Assembly: GCF_000815105.2 (NCBI RefSeq)
Contig: NZ_CP010310.2
Location: 5,704,001-5,768,000, forward strand
Reading direction: 5' to 3'
Length of the DNA stretch: 64,000 nucleotides
From: Pandoraea pulmonicola
Lineage (GTDB): Bacteria; Pseudomonadota; Gammaproteobacteria; Burkholderiales; Burkholderiaceae
The position numbers and the translations under genes were made by a program. Every line of letters begins with the position of its first letter. Positions within the stretch are counted from its first letter, which is position 1. Below the pieces are notes generated by a model. That model was not told where the DNA came from. It searched no databases and saw only the letters and a program-made list of their open reading frames with translations. Of this stretch, positions 53,266 to 64,000 are shown piece by piece.

Positions 53266-54345
53266 CTATACCCGTTGCGTGCGTTCGCCGAATTTCGCGA
53301 CCTGATGCAGCACTTTTCGGGCCATCTCGTGCAGGGGCACCACTTCTTCCGCCCCGCCCATTGCGATGGCCTCGCGCGGCATGCCGAACACGATGCAGCT
53401 CGCCTCGTCCTGCGCGAACGTGTACGCACCGGCCCGGCGCATCTCCACGAGACCGGCGGCGCCGTCGCGGCCCATGCCCGTCAGGATCACGCCGATGGCA
53501 TTGCGCCCGGCGTGCACGGCCGCGGAGCGAAACAATACATCGACCGACGGCCGATGTCGATTCACCGGCGGCGCCGGGTCGAGCAGCGCCACGTAGTTCG
53601 CCCCGCTGCGCGAGAGCTGCAGGTGGGTGTCGCCGCCCGGTGCGATATACGCATGGCCCGGCAGTACCCGCTCGCCGTGTTCGGCTTCCTTCACCGTGAT
53701 CCGGCACAAACCGTTCAGGCGTTGCGCGAACGACTTCGTGAAGCCGGCCGGCATGTGCTGCGTGATGAGAATCGCCGGGGCGTCCGGCGGCATCGGCACG
53801 AGCACTTCGCGAATCGCTTCCGTGCCGCCCGTCGAGGCGCCGATGATGATCAGCTTCTCGGTCGACACGAGCGGGTTGCGCAACATCGGGGCGGCCTCGA
53901 CCGGCGCGGGCGCCGCGCTCTTGGGCGGGGCGCTGCGCACGCGGGCACGCGCCGCGCCGCGGATCTTGTCGGCGATCATCTCGCCGTATTCCAGCATGCC
54001 GTCACGAATGCCCAGACGCGGCTTCGTCACGAAATCCACCGCACCGAGTTCGAGTGCGCGCAGCGTGACCTCGGAGCCGCGCTCGGTCAGCGACGACACC
54101 ATGAGCACCGGCATCGGGCGCAGGCGCATGAGCTTCTCGAGGAAGTCCAGGCCGTCCATGCGCGGCATTTCGACGTCGAGCGTGAGCACGTCCGGGTTGT
54201 GTTGCTTGATCAGGTCGCGCGCCACGAGCGGGTCGGGTGCGGTCGCCACTACGGTCATGTCCGGTTGTGCATTGATGATCTCGGTCATCAGACTGCGCAC
54301 GAGTGCGGAATCGTCCACGCACAGGACTTTGATTGGTTCGCTCAA
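53266..54345 (-). CDS. cheB: receptor methylesterase/glutamine deamidase CheB
   Basis: A 359-residue two-domain enzyme that removes methyl groups from MCPs. The receiver has the phospho-acceptor Asp57 in [20 protein letters not shown]. The C-terminal esterase has the Ser in [16 protein letters not shown], His in [18 protein letters not shown] and Asp in [18 protein letters not shown] Pro/Ala linker joins them. Its start overlaps cheD by 4 bp. The 146-bp gap before cheY contains an imperfect inverted repeat (around 53245-53262) but no obvious promoter. Confidence 0.97.
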   Translation of the reverse strand: MSEPIKVLCVDDSALVRSLMTEIINAQPDMTVVATAPDPLVARDLIKQHNPDVLTLDVEMPRMDGLDFLEKLMRLRPMPVLMVSSLTERGSEVTLRALELGAVDFVTKPRLGIRDGMLEYGEMIADKIRGAARARVRSAPPKSAAPAPVEAAPMLRNPLVSTEKLIIIGASTGGTEAIREVLVPMPPDAPAILITQHMPAGFTKSFAQRLNGLCRITVKEAEHGERVLPGHAYIAPGGDTHLQLSRSGANYVALLDPAPPVNRHRPSVDVLFRSAAVHAGRNAIGVILTGMGRDGAAGLVEMRRAGAYTFAQDEASCIVFGMPREAIAMGGAEEVVPLHEMARKVLHQVAKFGERTQRV

Positions 54346-55016
54346 GCCTCCTCCATTTGTCGGTTGTCAGGCCCCGGCCGAGGCTTGGCATTTCTGGCCG
54401 GTGGCGCAAAAAGTTCTACGGAGCCCCGTACTTCGCGTGCACGCAGTCGCTGCGCGTACGCCTGTTCACGCTGGACAATCGCCGGATCGCCCCGGTCGCC
54501 CAGCTTCTTGACCATCACCCGCCCGGTGCGCGGCAAAAAGCACACCTTGCGCGGATGCGGTCCGAGCAGATCCTGCGCTGTCACGCGAATCTGCTCCATC
54601 TCGAGATACCGCAACACGAAATTCGCATTGCGGTCGCCGATATTCAGTGTCGTCATGCCCGCGAGCACCGCGCCGCCGCCGAAGACCTTGGCTTCGAGCC
54701 GCTCGCGGCGTGCGCCAAGCTTGATGAGCTCGTTGATGAGCATTTCCATCGCGTACGCGCCGTAGCGCATGGACGCCGACAGAATGCGGTCGCGCTCGCT
54801 CTCGCCATCGTCGGGCAGCATGAAGTGGTTCATGCCGCCGATGCCGGTGACGGTATCGCGTACGCACGCCGCCACGCAAGAGCCGAGCACGGTCACGAGC
54901 ATGATGTCTTCCGTCGTGACGTAGTACTCCGACGGCAGCAGCTTCACCGCCTGCGTGTTGAACGCGTTGTCGAAATAGTGGTTGGTGGCGAGCGCTTCGG
55001 CCAATGGCTGTGCCAT
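54342..55016 (-). CDS. cheD: receptor glutamine deamidase CheD
   Basis: A 224-residue deamidase that matures MCPs. The catalytic Cys and His are in [20 protein letters not shown] and [11 protein letters not shown], and a typical [20 protein letters not shown] segment follows. ATG 55016 begins one base after the cheR stop; a longer frame to 55082 lies inside cheR. The last approximately 35 residues are Arg/Pro-rich and not conserved. CheD alongside CheZ and no CheC is the usual beta-proteobacterial set. Confidence 0.95.
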   Translation of the reverse strand: MAQPLAEALATNHYFDNAFNTQAVKLLPSEYYVTTEDIMLVTVLGSCVAACVRDTVTGIGGMNHFMLPDDGESERDRILSASMRYGAYAMEMLINELIKLGARRERLEAKVFGGGAVLAGMTTLNIGDRNANFVLRYLEMEQIRVTAQDLLGPHPRKVCFLPRTGRVMVKKLGDRGDPAIVQREQAYAQRLRAREVRGSVELFAPPARNAKPRPGPDNRQMEEA

Positions 55017-55017
55017 G

Positions 55018-55959
55018 TCAGGCTCCCCGTGCGCCCGTGCCGGCCAGCTCGTACACCGTCTGCCCGCGCAGACGGAACGCACGGCTCACATAGGTGAAGT
55101 TCTCCGAGTGCCCCGCGAAGAGCAGGCCGTCCGGTTTGAGCAGCGGCACGAAGCGCTCCAGAATGCGCGCCTGCGTGGCCTTGTCGAAATAGATCATGAC
55201 GTTGCGGCAGAAGATGACGTCGAACGGCCCGCCGATCTGCCACGACGGCGCGAGCAGGTTCAGCGGCTCGAACGTCACCAGTTGCTGCAATTCCGGGCGC
55301 ACCTTGATCTTGCCCGCGTTCGCGCCCGTGCCGCGCAGGAAATGCCGGCGCAACTGCTCCTGCGTGAGCTTGCCGGTCTGCTCGCCGTTGTACACGGCGG
55401 CCGAGGCGCGCGCGAGCACCTGTGTATCGACGTCGGTGGCCAGCACGCTCGCATTGGGTCGCGAGCCGAGCGTGTCGACCAGCGTCATCGCGATCGAATA
55501 CGGCTCCTCGCCGGTGGACGCCGCGCAGCACCAGACCGAAATCGGCTTGGCGCGATTGCGCACGAAGTCGGCAAGCAGGGGGAAGTGATGCGATTCGCGG
55601 AAGAACGATGTGAGATTCGTGGTCAGCGCATTGGTGAACGACTCCCACTCGGCGTCGCCCGTGTCGGCCTCGAGCATGTCGAGGTATTCGGTGAAGCTCG
55701 TCATGCCCAGCGCGCGCAGACGCCGCGCGATGCGGCTGTACACCATCTCGCGCTTGTGCTCGGCCAGCGCAATCCCGGCGCGCTGGTAGATCAGGTTGCG
55801 GATACGGCCGAAGTCGGCCAGCGAGAAGGCGAAGTCGCGCTCGCCCGCGAGGGCGGCACCGCTCGCGCGCGCGAAATCCGCGCTGCGCGAACCGGCGTCG
55901 CCATCGGGGCTGCCAGCCCCACGGCGCGTCAGATGCGAAGAGTTGCGCGAATCAGTCAT
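55018..55959 (-). CDS. cheR: receptor methyltransferase CheR
   Basis: A 313-residue SAM-dependent methyltransferase. The N-terminal helical domain that contacts receptors has [20 protein letters not shown] and [20 protein letters not shown]; the SAM site is [16 protein letters not shown], and [20 protein letters not shown] is the second core motif. A beta-subdomain able to bind a receptor pentapeptide lies within the C-terminal part, consistent with the tethers on two of the MCPs. It precedes cheD by 1 bp and follows the first MCP by 71 bp. Confidence 0.96.
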   Translation of the reverse strand: MTDSRNSSHLTRRGAGSPDGDAGSRSADFARASGAALAGERDFAFSLADFGRIRNLIYQRAGIALAEHKREMVYSRIARRLRALGMTSFTEYLDMLEADTGDAEWESFTNALTTNLTSFFRESHHFPLLADFVRNRAKPISVWCCAASTGEEPYSIAMTLVDTLGSRPNASVLATDVDTQVLARASAAVYNGEQTGKLTQEQLRRHFLRGTGANAGKIKVRPELQQLVTFEPLNLLAPSWQIGGPFDVIFCRNVMIYFDKATQARILERFVPLLKPDGLLFAGHSENFTYVSRAFRLRGQTVYELAGTGARGA

Positions 55960-56030
55960 GGTTTCTCACTTTGGTACAGCTTGGGTCATTCACTTCGATC
56001 TTGGCTTCGTTTCCAGCTTCATTGCCGGTT

Positions 56031-57665
56031 TCACGCCGCCCGAGCCAGCGGCCGTGGCGACGATTCGCGATGCCCTGCCCCGACCGAATGGAGCGCCGCC
56101 GCGCTTGCACCGTTTCCACCGCTCGTCTGGAACACCGATACCGCCGCACGCAGCTCATGCGCCTGCGATTCGAGCGAGCCGGCCGCCGCCGCGGCCTCTT
56201 CCACCAGCGCCGCGTTCTGCTGCGTCACCTCATCCATTTGCGCGACTGCACGATTGACCTGCTCGATGCCGCCCGACTGTTCCGCCGAGGCGGCCGATAT
56301 CTCGCCCATGATGTCGGTGACGCGTTTGACCGCCTGCACGATCTCGCCCATCGTCTGACGCTGTTGCGCCACGAGGGCGGTGCCGTCCTGCACGCGGCGC
56401 GCCGAATCCTCGATCAGCGCCTTGATTTCCTTGGCGGCCGACGCGCTGCGCTGCGCCAACGTGCGCACTTCGCCCGCCACCACGGCGAAACCACGGCCCT
56501 GCTCGCCGGCGCGCGCGGCTTCCACCGCGGCATTCAGCGCGAGGATGTTGGTCTGGAAGGCGATGCCGTCGATCACGCCGATGATGTCGACGATCTTGTT
56601 CGAGCTGGCGGAAATGCCGTCCATGGTCTCGCCGACCTGGCTGGACACTTCGCCGCCGCGCGTGGCGATATCCGACGCGTTGACCGCCAACTGGCTGGCC
56701 TGACGCGCGTTGTCCGCGTTCTGCTTGACGGTCGCGGTGAGCTGTTCCATCGACGAGGCGGTCTGCTCCAGCGACGCCGCCTGCTGTTCGGTGCGCGCTG
56801 ACAGATCCGTGTTGCCCGCCGCGATCTGCTGCGCGGCGGTCGTGATGGACTCGGTGCCCTGACGGATTTGCCCGATGGTCCCGGCCAGCGTGCTCTGCAT
56901 GCGCTGCATCGCGAAGAGCAAGCTGGTGGTGTCGCCCGGCGTCACGTTCACGTGGCTTTGCAGATCGCCCGAAGCGATGCGTCGTGCGATGTCCGCCGCG
57001 TATTCGGGCTCGCCGCCGAGGCTGCGCTGCACGTTGCGAATGATCGTCATCATGGCCGCCGTGACGATGGCACCGATGATCAACAGCGCGATGCCGAGGC
57101 GGAGCAGCGTGCTGTAGAACGATTCGTTGATGTCCTGCACATAGACGCCGCTCATCAGCCCCCAGTCCCACGGCGCGAAGTACTTCACGAACGAGATTTT
57201 CGCGAGCTGCTCCTCGCTGCCGGCCTTGCGTCCGTAGTACTCGACGAACCCCGTGCCCTTCTCCTTGGCCAGGCGCGACATCTCGACGAAAATCAGTTTG
57301 CCTTTCGAGTCCTTGTAGTTGGAGACGTCCTTGTTGACCAGATCCGCGAGCGTCGGATGCATGAGCACGACCGGCTTCGAATCGAAGATGACGAGATAGC
57401 CGCTGTCGCCGTAGCGCATCGCCTTCAGACTCGCCATGGCCCGCTGCTTCGCCTCTTCGACGCTCATCTTGCCCGCGGCGGCCTGCGCCGCGTAGTCCTG
57501 CACGATGCCGTCGGCGGTGGTGACGATGTCCTGCACGGCCGTGCGGCGCTCGGAGAGCACCGTGCCGCGCTCGTGCCAGGCGGCCCAGCCGCCGAGGAAC
57601 AACAGACCCAGCCACATCAGCGCGAGCGCGGACCAGAGTTTTGCCTTGAGACTCAACTGCATCAT
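56031..57665 (-). CDS. methyl-accepting chemotaxis protein with single Cache domain
   Basis: A 544-residue receptor. TM1 at about 10-30, a periplasmic sCache_2 domain (about 35-185; [40 protein letters not shown]), TM2 at about 190-212, HAMP, then a complete signalling domain with the tip [24 protein letters not shown] text ([20 protein letters not shown]). sCache_2 domains commonly bind small organic acids or amines. It ends [10 protein letters not shown], without the CheR-tethering pentapeptide present in its two neighbours. It is the receptor nearest cheR. Confidence 0.95.
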   Translation of the reverse strand: MMQLSLKAKLWSALALMWLGLLFLGGWAAWHERGTVLSERRTAVQDIVTTADGIVQDYAAQAAAGKMSVEEAKQRAMASLKAMRYGDSGYLVIFDSKPVVLMHPTLADLVNKDVSNYKDSKGKLIFVEMSRLAKEKGTGFVEYYGRKAGSEEQLAKISFVKYFAPWDWGLMSGVYVQDINESFYSTLLRLGIALLIIGAIVTAAMMTIIRNVQRSLGGEPEYAADIARRIASGDLQSHVNVTPGDTTSLLFAMQRMQSTLAGTIGQIRQGTESITTAAQQIAAGNTDLSARTEQQAASLEQTASSMEQLTATVKQNADNARQASQLAVNASDIATRGGEVSSQVGETMDGISASSNKIVDIIGVIDGIAFQTNILALNAAVEAARAGEQGRGFAVVAGEVRTLAQRSASAAKEIKALIEDSARRVQDGTALVAQQRQTMGEIVQAVKRVTDIMGEISAASAEQSGGIEQVNRAVAQMDEVTQQNAALVEEAAAAAGSLESQAHELRAAVSVFQTSGGNGASAAALHSVGAGHRESSPRPLARAA

Positions 57666-57845
57666 GATGCGACGCCTCCACTACCAGCCCATCGCGGCAC
57701 TTCTGTGCAGTGCGCGCGACGGCTTTGTCTTACCCAGTGTTGCCACTTGCCGACACGCGCCTCACCCGGGTGGGCAAGGCGCGTGCACCGTTCCTGTAGG
57801 TTGTTGCCGACGTTCTCTCGACGGCGGATGCAACGTATTGCCCGA
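57666..57845. other. 180-bp gap between the first and second MCP genes
   Basis: No gene or convincing promoter was found. A sigma-28-type sequence with the spacing used elsewhere in the window was sought and not seen, so the receptors may rely on read-through from the cheA side. Confidence 0.4.
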
Positions 57846-59636
57846 TCAGAAGGTTTCCCAGTCGCCGTTCGCGTCGTCCGTGCCCGTACGGCCGCTCGCC
57901 GCCGGGGCGGCTGCCACGGCCGTCGGCGCGGGCCTGCGCAGCGGTGCCGGTGCCGGCGCCGCCTTGGGGGTCGGCGCGGCTGCCGGGGCTGACGATGCGG
58001 CAGGCGCCGCGACCTTCTTTGCTGCCGAGCGTGCCACCGGCTTGGCCGCCGGCAGGGTCGGGGCCGCCGCATGGCTTATCGCCGCCTGACTGCCGTCGAG
58101 CCGGAATACGCTGACCACCGACTTCAGGCGATTGGCCTGCTCTTCGAGCGAACCGGCCGCCGCGGCCGCTTCTTCCACCAGCGCCGCGTTCTGCTGCGTG
58201 ACTTCGTCCATCTGCGTCACGGCGCGGTTGACCTGTTCGATGCCGCCCGACTGCTCTGCCGAGGCCGCCGAGATCTCGCCCATGATGTCGGTCACGCGCT
58301 TGACCGCCTGCACGATCTCTTCCATCGTCTGACCGGCTTGCTCCACCAGTGCCGAGCCATCCTGCACCTTGTGGGCGGAGTCCTCGATCAACTCCTTGAT
58401 TTCCTTGGCCGCCGCCGCGCTGCGCTGCGCGAGCGTGCGCACTTCGCCGGCCACCACCGCGAAGCCGCGACCCTGTTCGCCGGCGCGCGCCGCTTCCACC
58501 GCCGCGTTCAGCGCGAGGATGTTGGTCTGGAAGGCGATGCCGTCGATCACGCTGATGATGTCGACGATCTTGTTGGAGCTCGTGGAGATGCCGTTCATCG
58601 TGCCGACCACGCGGCCGACGACATCGCCGCCGCGTGCGGCGATCTCCGACGCGTTGACCGCCAGTTGGCTGGCCTGACGTGCGTTGTCCGCGTTCTGCTT
58701 GACGGTCGCTGTGAGCTGCTCCATCGACGACGCCGTCTCTTCGAGCGATGCGGCCTGCTGTTCGGTGCGAGCCGACAGGTCGGTGTTGCCCGCGGCGATC
58801 TGCTGCGCGGCCGTCGTGATGGACTCGGTGCCCGAGCGGACTTCCGCCACGGTGCGCACGAGGCTGTCCTGCATGTGCCTCACGCCCTTGAAGAGACGTC
58901 CCGTCTCGGTCTCGTTCCACACGTCGATGCGTTGCGTGAGGTCGCCGGCGGCGATCTTCTCGAAGTGGCGGATGGCGTCGTCGATCGGGCCGACGATGGC
59001 GCGCGTGAGCGTGATCTGCGTGATGATGCCGACGATCAGACCGACGACCAGGCCGATGCCGACCAACCACATCACCAAGGTGTAGCGTTCCTGCGCTGCG
59101 AGGTAGCGTTCTTCGGCGTTCTTCACCTGCAGATCGGCCAGCGCGGTCATCGCCTTGTTGTAGTCGCCGAACAGACGCGGCACGTCCATCACCGTCTTGG
59201 CGTGGAAGTCGGGGATGTCGCCCGATTCGATCGCCTTCAGCGCAGGCAGGATGCCGTCGTTCACGACCTTGGCGCGCGCGGCGATAACGCTGTCGGCGAG
59301 CGGCTTCTCGCCGTCGCTCATGGGCAGCGCGGCGTATTTCGCCCAGGCGTCGTCGGCCTTCTTGAGATTGTTGCGTACGTTTTCGATCGCTGTCTTGATT
59401 TCGGTCGGATCGGCGATGAATTCGATGCGCGAGAGCGTTACCCGCGCCGACAGCGTGGACATCGTCGTCTGGGCGAGCGAGCGCGACGACGCCATGTCGT
59501 TCGAATAGATATCCTGCAACGATGCATTGCTCTGTCGCAACGACAGGAGACCGACTGCGGCGCCCACGACCAGCAGCACCATGAAGAGCCCGAGCGCCAG
59601 CGTCAGCCGCGCCCGGATGGTGACATTCTTAAACAT
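57846..59636 (-). CDS. methyl-accepting chemotaxis protein, Tar/Tsr-like, with CheR tether
   Basis: A 596-residue receptor, start ATG 59636 after AGAGGTCG. TM1 at about 11-33, a four-helix TarH-type periplasmic domain (about 35-185; [20 protein letters not shown]), TM2 at about 190-212, HAMP (about 212-265) and a full signalling domain (about 280-520). An approximately 65-residue Ala/Pro tail leads to the C-terminal DWETF, nearly identical to the E. coli NWETF tether that binds CheR and CheB. The ligand is unknown. Confidence 0.95.
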   Translation of the reverse strand: MFKNVTIRARLTLALGLFMVLLVVGAAVGLLSLRQSNASLQDIYSNDMASSRSLAQTTMSTLSARVTLSRIEFIADPTEIKTAIENVRNNLKKADDAWAKYAALPMSDGEKPLADSVIAARAKVVNDGILPALKAIESGDIPDFHAKTVMDVPRLFGDYNKAMTALADLQVKNAEERYLAAQERYTLVMWLVGIGLVVGLIVGIITQITLTRAIVGPIDDAIRHFEKIAAGDLTQRIDVWNETETGRLFKGVRHMQDSLVRTVAEVRSGTESITTAAQQIAAGNTDLSARTEQQAASLEETASSMEQLTATVKQNADNARQASQLAVNASEIAARGGDVVGRVVGTMNGISTSSNKIVDIISVIDGIAFQTNILALNAAVEAARAGEQGRGFAVVAGEVRTLAQRSAAAAKEIKELIEDSAHKVQDGSALVEQAGQTMEEIVQAVKRVTDIMGEISAASAEQSGGIEQVNRAVTQMDEVTQQNAALVEEAAAAAGSLEEQANRLKSVVSVFRLDGSQAAISHAAAPTLPAAKPVARSAAKKVAAPAASSAPAAAPTPKAAPAPAPLRRPAPTAVAAAPAASGRTGTDDANGDWETF

Positions 59637-59698
59637 AACGACCTCTACCCCGTGAAGGCCGGCATGCCGCCGGCGTACCCATCCCAATCATCGAAACG

Positions 59699-62074
59699 TC
59701 AAAACTCTTCCCAGTCGCCCGGGTCGCTTGACGACGTGCCCGTCGTGCCGCCCGTCGTGCCGCCCGTCGTGCCGCCCGTCGTGCCGCCCGCCGGCGCCTT
59801 GCCGCGGCGTGCCGCCAATTGCAGGACCTGCGCATCTTCCTGTGCCGCGGCGTTGGCCGGGGCCTGCGCAACGGCGGCTTGCGGGCGACGCGTCGCCGTG
59901 CGTGCCGCACCACCGCCGGCGCTCGCGCGAGCCGGCGCCGCGCTCACTGCAGACGCCGCACCCGCGCGCGCCGATGCGACAGAGCTCGCCGATGCAGTAG
60001 ACGTCGCCGCGGACTTGTGCAGCACCGCCGTGCTGCGCGCATTGGCGGCCTGCCGCGCGTCGCCCACGCGGAATACCGAGACAGCATCGCGCAGACGATG
60101 GGCCTGCTCTTCGAGCGAGCCGGCGGCCGCAGCCGCTTCTTCCACCAGCGCCGCGTTCTGCTGCGTGACTTCGTCCATCTGCGTCACGGCGCGGTTGACC
60201 TGCTCGATGCCGCTCGACTGCTCTGCCGAGGCCGCCGAGATCTCGCCCATGATGTCGGTGACGCGCTGCACGGCCTGCACGATCTCGTCCATCGTCCGAC
60301 CGGCTTGCGCCACCAGCGCCGAGCCGTTCTCCACGCGCCCGACCGAGTCTTCGATGAGCACCTTGATTTCCTTGGCCGCCGCCGCGCTGCGTTGTGCGAG
60401 CGTGCGCACTTCGCCGGCCACCACCGCGAAACCGCGACCCTGTTCGCCCGCGCGCGCCGCTTCGACCGCGGCGTTCAGCGCCAGGATGTTGGTCTGGAAC
60501 GCGATGCCTTCGATCACGCTGATGATGTCGACGATCTTGTGCGAGCTCGTCGAGATGCCCTGCATCGTGTCGACGACGTTGCCCACCACCTGACCGCCGC
60601 GCGCGGCGATCTCCGAGGCGTTGACCGCGAGCGTGCTCGCCTGCTTGGCGTTGTCCGCGTTCTGCTTGACGGTCGCGGTGAGCTGTTCCATCGATGAAGC
60701 GGTCTGCTCCAGCGACGCGGCCTGCTGTTCGGTGCGCGCTGACAGATCCGTGTTGCCCGCCGCGATCTCGCGCGACGCCACGTTGATCGATTCGATGCCC
60801 TCGCGCACATCGGAGACGATGGACAGCAGGCTGTTCTTCATGACCGTCAGGCCAAAGAGCAGTTGTCCGATTTCGTCGTTGCCGGTGCTCTCCGTCCTGC
60901 CCGTCAGGTCGCCCGCGGCGATCTGCTTGGACATCGACAGCGCCACGCGCAGCGGATGGTTGATCGCGCGGCGCAGAATGCCGCCGAGCACGAACAGCAC
61001 GACGATGCCGCCCACCACCGCCACGGCCGTGAGCGCGCGCACCAGCGTGTGTTCCTTCTGCGACTGCTGATACAGTTCGGTGGCCTGCGTGAGCTCCAGG
61101 CGCGTGAGCACGTTGAGCTCGTCGCGCATCGGGCCATAGGCCGGCTTCACCTTCTCGAGATACGTCTGCTGCGCGCCTTCGGCCGAGCCGGCCTTGAGCA
61201 TCTCGACGGTCTGCTGAAGGCCGTCGGTGGTAAAGCGCTGACGAATGACGTTGAAGCGCTCGGCCTGCGCCTGCGTGGCCGGGTCGACCGACTTCATATA
61301 CTCGGCCCACTGACGATTGATGTCGTCGAAGCTCCCCGCGATCTCGTCGCCCGCGCGCTTCATGGCGTCCAGGTTGGGGTTGCCCACGGCTTCGGCCACG
61401 AGCAGCACGTCGCGATCGAGCTTCTGGCCGATGACGCCGAGCGTGCTCACCGGCACCATGCCGTTCTGGTAGACGTGCAGCAGCTTCTCGTTGCTGCTCG
61501 ACATGCCCCACATGCCCAGACCGCCCACCGCGGCGAGCAGGATCGTGCCGAGCACGATGATGCCCGTGAGCCGCGCGCGCAGCGTATCCAGACGGATCCG
61601 GCGCAACAACGCCGCAATGCCGCCGCGCTCGACGCGGCCGCCGCGAATGCGCAGATTGCCGGCCTGTCCGTTACGGAAACGCGCGTAGATCGCCTCGGCC
61701 TCGGCGGTCGCGCCCGCGGCCGGACGTACGCGCACCGACGTATAGCCCACGACCGCGTCGTTTTCCAGCGTCGGCGTGACGGTGGCGAGTACCCAGTAGT
61801 AGTCGCCGTTCTTGCGGCGGTTCTTGACCAGCCCCGTCCACGTATCGCCGCGCTTGATCGTCTCCCACAAATCACCGAACGCCTCGGGCGGCATGTCCGG
61901 ATGGCGCACGATATTGTGCGGCGCGCCCAGCAATTCATCACGCGTATAGCCGCTCACCTCCACGAATGCGGGGTTGGCGTACGTGATCCGTCCCTTCAGA
62001 TCCGTTCGCGAGATCAGGTACTGATGCTCGTCGATGACGAATTCGTTCTGGGTGACGGGCTGGTTGTCGCGCAC
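59699..62074 (-). CDS. PAS-containing methyl-accepting chemotaxis protein with repeat-bearing tail
   Basis: A 791-residue receptor with an unusual order: an N-terminal Aer-type PAS domain (about 10-115; [60 protein letters not shown]), TM1 at about 170-190, a four-helix periplasmic domain (about 190-345), TM2 at about 350-372, HAMP and a signalling domain. The tail of over 100 residues is Ala-rich, then four GGTT repeats, ending DWEEF, a CheR/CheB-tether-like pentapeptide. Aer PAS domains bind FAD and sense redox state; FAD binding here is inference. Confidence 0.95.
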   Translation of the reverse strand: MRDNQPVTQNEFVIDEHQYLISRTDLKGRITYANPAFVEVSGYTRDELLGAPHNIVRHPDMPPEAFGDLWETIKRGDTWTGLVKNRRKNGDYYWVLATVTPTLENDAVVGYTSVRVRPAAGATAEAEAIYARFRNGQAGNLRIRGGRVERGGIAALLRRIRLDTLRARLTGIIVLGTILLAAVGGLGMWGMSSSNEKLLHVYQNGMVPVSTLGVIGQKLDRDVLLVAEAVGNPNLDAMKRAGDEIAGSFDDINRQWAEYMKSVDPATQAQAERFNVIRQRFTTDGLQQTVEMLKAGSAEGAQQTYLEKVKPAYGPMRDELNVLTRLELTQATELYQQSQKEHTLVRALTAVAVVGGIVVLFVLGGILRRAINHPLRVALSMSKQIAAGDLTGRTESTGNDEIGQLLFGLTVMKNSLLSIVSDVREGIESINVASREIAAGNTDLSARTEQQAASLEQTASSMEQLTATVKQNADNAKQASTLAVNASEIAARGGQVVGNVVDTMQGISTSSHKIVDIISVIEGIAFQTNILALNAAVEAARAGEQGRGFAVVAGEVRTLAQRSAAAAKEIKVLIEDSVGRVENGSALVAQAGRTMDEIVQAVQRVTDIMGEISAASAEQSSGIEQVNRAVTQMDEVTQQNAALVEEAAAAAGSLEEQAHRLRDAVSVFRVGDARQAANARSTAVLHKSAATSTASASSVASARAGAASAVSAAPARASAGGGAARTATRRPQAAVAQAPANAAAQEDAQVLQLAARRGKAPAGGTTGGTTGGTTGGTTGTSSSDPGDWEEF
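59741..59788. repeat. 4 x 12-bp tandem repeat in an MCP tail
   Basis: Four perfect copies of CGTCGTGCCGCC in frame in the PAS-MCP gene, encoding (GGTT)4 shortly before the C-terminal pentapeptide. Unit length is a multiple of three, so copy-number change would alter tether length without a frameshift. Confidence 0.95.
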
Positions 62075-62165
62075 GTGCTCGGTCTCCGGGGTCGTGGGGT
62101 GGATGGGTTATGTCTGTAGGATCGGTCGCGGGTGTCTCGGCCCGTCTGTCGGATCTCGCTCGGGT

Positions 62166-62681
62166 TCAGCTCGTCAGACGCTCGATGAGCGCCATGTCGG
62201 CACTGGTCATCAGCTTCTCGATGTCCATCAGGATCAGCATGCGGCCTTCGACCGTGCCCAGGCCCGTGATGTACTCGGTGGCCAGTTGCGCGCCGAACTC
62301 GGGCGCCGGCTTGATCTCGCCGCGTGCGAGCGTGAGCACGTCGGACACGCCGTCGACGACCATGCCGACCACGCGACCCGCCACGTTCAGGATGATCACC
62401 ACGGTCTGCGTGTCGTACTCGACGCGACCCAGGCGGAACTTGATGCGCATGTCCACGATCGGCACGATGATGCCGCGCAGGTTGATCACGCCCTTGATGA
62501 AGTCCGGCGCGTTCGCGATGCGCGTGACCGCGTCGTAGCCGCGAATTTCCTGCACCTTCAGGATGTCGATGCCGTATTCCTCTTCACCGAGCGTGAAGAC
62601 CAGAAATTCGTGACCGTCGCCATCGGTCTGCATGGCGCCGCCCTGGCGCGACACGGCCTGCTCTTGCGAAAGGTTGTCCAT
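62166..62681 (-). CDS. cheW: chemotaxis coupling protein CheW
   Basis: A 171-residue coupling protein linking MCPs to CheA. The two beta-barrel subdomains are seen in [20 protein letters not shown] and [20 protein letters not shown], with [20 protein letters not shown] in the second. Length matches the family. It begins 17 bp after cheA stops and precedes the PAS-MCP gene. Confidence 0.97.
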   Translation of the reverse strand: MDNLSQEQAVSRQGGAMQTDGDGHEFLVFTLGEEEYGIDILKVQEIRGYDAVTRIANAPDFIKGVINLRGIIVPIVDMRIKFRLGRVEYDTQTVVIILNVAGRVVGMVVDGVSDVLTLARGEIKPAPEFGAQLATEYITGLGTVEGRMLILMDIEKLMTSADMALIERLTS

Positions 62682-62698
62682 CTAACGCGTCTCCGACT

Positions 62699-64000
62699 TC
62701 AGTTGAAGATGGTGGCAGCGGCCGAGCGCTGGCCGCGCTGGAGCGCCGCCACGTCGACGATCAATGCCACACTGCCGTCGCCCATGATGGTGGCGGCGGA
62801 AATACCGTGAATACGGCGGTAATTGGTTTCGAGGTTCTTCACCACGACCTGCTGCTGCCCCACCAGCTCGTCGACGAGCAGCGCGAAGCGCCGGCCTTCG
62901 GCCTGAAGGATCACGATGATGCCCTGCGTCGGATCGAGACGAGCATCAGGCACGTCGAACGCGCGGTACAGCTCCACGAGCGGCAGGTACTCGCCGCGCA
63001 CCAGCACGACCTGGCCCTCGCCGGTCACGGCGCGAATGTCGTCGCGGCGCGGTTGCAGCGACTCCATCACGAAGTTCAGCGGCAGGATGAAGATCTCCGG
63101 ACCGACCTTGACGGACATGCCGTCGAGAATCGCCAGCGTGAGCGGCAGGACGATGCGGATCGTCGTGCCCTTGCCGCGCGAGGACAGAATCTCCACGTGC
63201 CCGCCCATCTGCTGGATGTTCCGCTTGACGACGTCCATGCCCACACCGCGGCCCGACACGTCGGTCACCGCTTCGGCGGTCGAAAAACCCGGCGCGAAGA
63301 TCAACTGCCAGACTTCCTCGTCCGTCATCGAGTCGGACACGTTCATGCCCTGCTGCTGCGCCTTGGCAAGAATCTTCTCGCGACGCAGACCGGCGCCGTC
63401 GTCGCTCACTTCGATGACGATGTTGCCGCCCTGATGCGCGGCGGAGAGCACGAGCTGGCCGACCGGGTCCTTGCCCGACGCCAGACGCGCCTCGGACGTT
63501 TCGATGCCGTGGTCGAGACTGTTGCGCACGAGGTGCGTGAGCGGATCGATGATGCGCTCGATCAGGCTCTTGTCGAGTTCGGTCGCCTGACCGAACGTGA
63601 CGAGTTCGATCTGCTTGCCGAGCTTGCCCGCGAGATCGCGCACGAGACGCGGGAAACGCGAGAACACGTAGTCCATCGGCATCATGCGGATGGACATCAC
63701 GGCCTCCTGCAGATCGCGCGCGTTGCGCTCGAGCTGGCCCATGCCGTTGAACAGGCGGTCGTGGAGCATCGGGTCGAGGCTGCTGGCCGTCTGCGCGAGC
63801 ATGGCCTGCGTGATCACCAGTTCGCCCACGAGGTTGATGAGCTGGTCGACCTTCTCCACGCCCACGCGAATCGAGCTGTTTTCGTGACCCGCGTTGCCGC
63901 CCGCGGCGGGGGCGGCGGCGCGCTTCTCGGGCGGATGCTGGGCACCGCCGCCATTGCCGGCGGAAGCACCGGCTTGCGGCGCCGGTGCGGCAGGCGGCAC
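62699..64000 (-). CDS. cheA: chemotaxis histidine kinase CheA, C-terminal part (cut by right edge)
   Basis: The last 433 residues of CheA; the P1 phospho-transfer and P2 CheY/CheB-binding domains lie beyond the window. Visible are the end of the Pro/Ala linker, the P3 dimerisation helices (RVGVEKVDQLINLVGELVIT), the P4 ATPase with N-box HLVRNSLDHGIE, G1 VSDDGAGL and G2 SGRGVGMDVVKRNIQ, and the P5 CheW-like domain ending in GDGSVALIVDVAALQRG. It starts the visible chemotaxis operon and feeds phosphate to CheY and CheB. Confidence 0.97.
   Translation of the reverse strand: MPPAAPAPQAGASAGNGGGAQHPPEKRAAAPAAGGNAGHENSSIRVGVEKVDQLINLVGELVITQAMLAQTASSLDPMLHDRLFNGMGQLERNARDLQEAVMSIRMMPMDYVFSRFPRLVRDLAGKLGKQIELVTFGQATELDKSLIERIIDPLTHLVRNSLDHGIETSEARLASGKDPVGQLVLSAAHQGGNIVIEVSDDGAGLRREKILAKAQQQGMNVSDSMTDEEVWQLIFAPGFSTAEAVTDVSGRGVGMDVVKRNIQQMGGHVEILSSRGKGTTIRIVLPLTLAILDGMSVKVGPEIFILPLNFVMESLQPRRDDIRAVTGEGQVVLVRGEYLPLVELYRAFDVPDARLDPTQGIIVILQAEGRRFALLVDELVGQQQVVVKNLETNYRRIHGISAATIMGDGSVALIVDVAALQRGQRSAAATIFN

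Overview
The window is a high-GC (roughly 64%, by eye), densely packed chromosomal segment from a beta-proteobacterium of the Burkholderiaceae. Gene content and order (fliC-fliD-fliS-fliT-fliK-like-fhlB, a separate divergent fliE/fliFGHIJK pair, fliLMNOPQR, flgBCDEFGHIJ-flgKL, flgA-flgMN, flhB-flhA-flhF-flhG-fliA, cheA-cheW-MCPs-cheR-cheD-cheB-cheY-cheZ) match Burkholderia/Pandoraea-type genomes. Pandoraea is my best guess at genus, but that is inference. About two thirds of the window is one nearly complete peritrichous-type flagellar and chemotaxis locus.

Layout. 1-2.9 kb: the start of a minus-strand lipoprotein running off the left edge, then a BaeS/BaeR-like two-component pair whose kinase lacks the usual periplasmic sensor domain, and a small secreted protein. 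3.2-3.8 kb: a SYLF/YSC84-family lipoprotein with a clear sigma-70-type promoter and a bidirectional terminator. 3.9-6.9 kb (minus): a nitrate/sulfonate/taurine-type ABC importer (permease, ATPase, binding protein). 7.2-9.2 kb: a TctD/TctE-like two-component pair. 9.6-11.1 kb: a soluble NarX/DesK-type kinase and a NarL/FixJ regulator preceded by a perfect FNR/ANR-type box.

11.6-45 kb: flagellar structural genes. Late genes fliC, flgKL and flgM have recognisable sigma-28 (FliA) promoters, all with the same spacing. The middle operons (fliE|fliF, flgB|flgA and flhB) carry inverted-repeat sites resembling the enterobacterial FlhD4C2 box. Together these suggest a conventional FlhDC > class II > FliA/FlgM > class III hierarchy, although flhDC itself is outside the window. 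Accessory features in this block are a second FliK-like protein coupled to an orphan FlhB C-terminal domain (FhlB), a lone AAA+ ATPase between fhlB and fliE, and a HicAB toxin-antitoxin pair between flgN and fliA.

45.7-51.9 kb (minus): flhB-flhA-flhF-flhG-fliA, the export gate, placement GTPase/ATPase and sigma factor. 52-64 kb (minus): chemotaxis genes reading cheA (cut by the right edge)-cheW-three MCPs-cheR-cheD-cheB-cheY-cheZ. The three receptors share nearly identical signalling domains but have different sensory modules; two of the three end in a CheR/CheB-tethering pentapeptide, and one carries a 12-bp tandem repeat in its tail. No tRNA, rRNA, CRISPR array, insertion sequence or prophage was seen.
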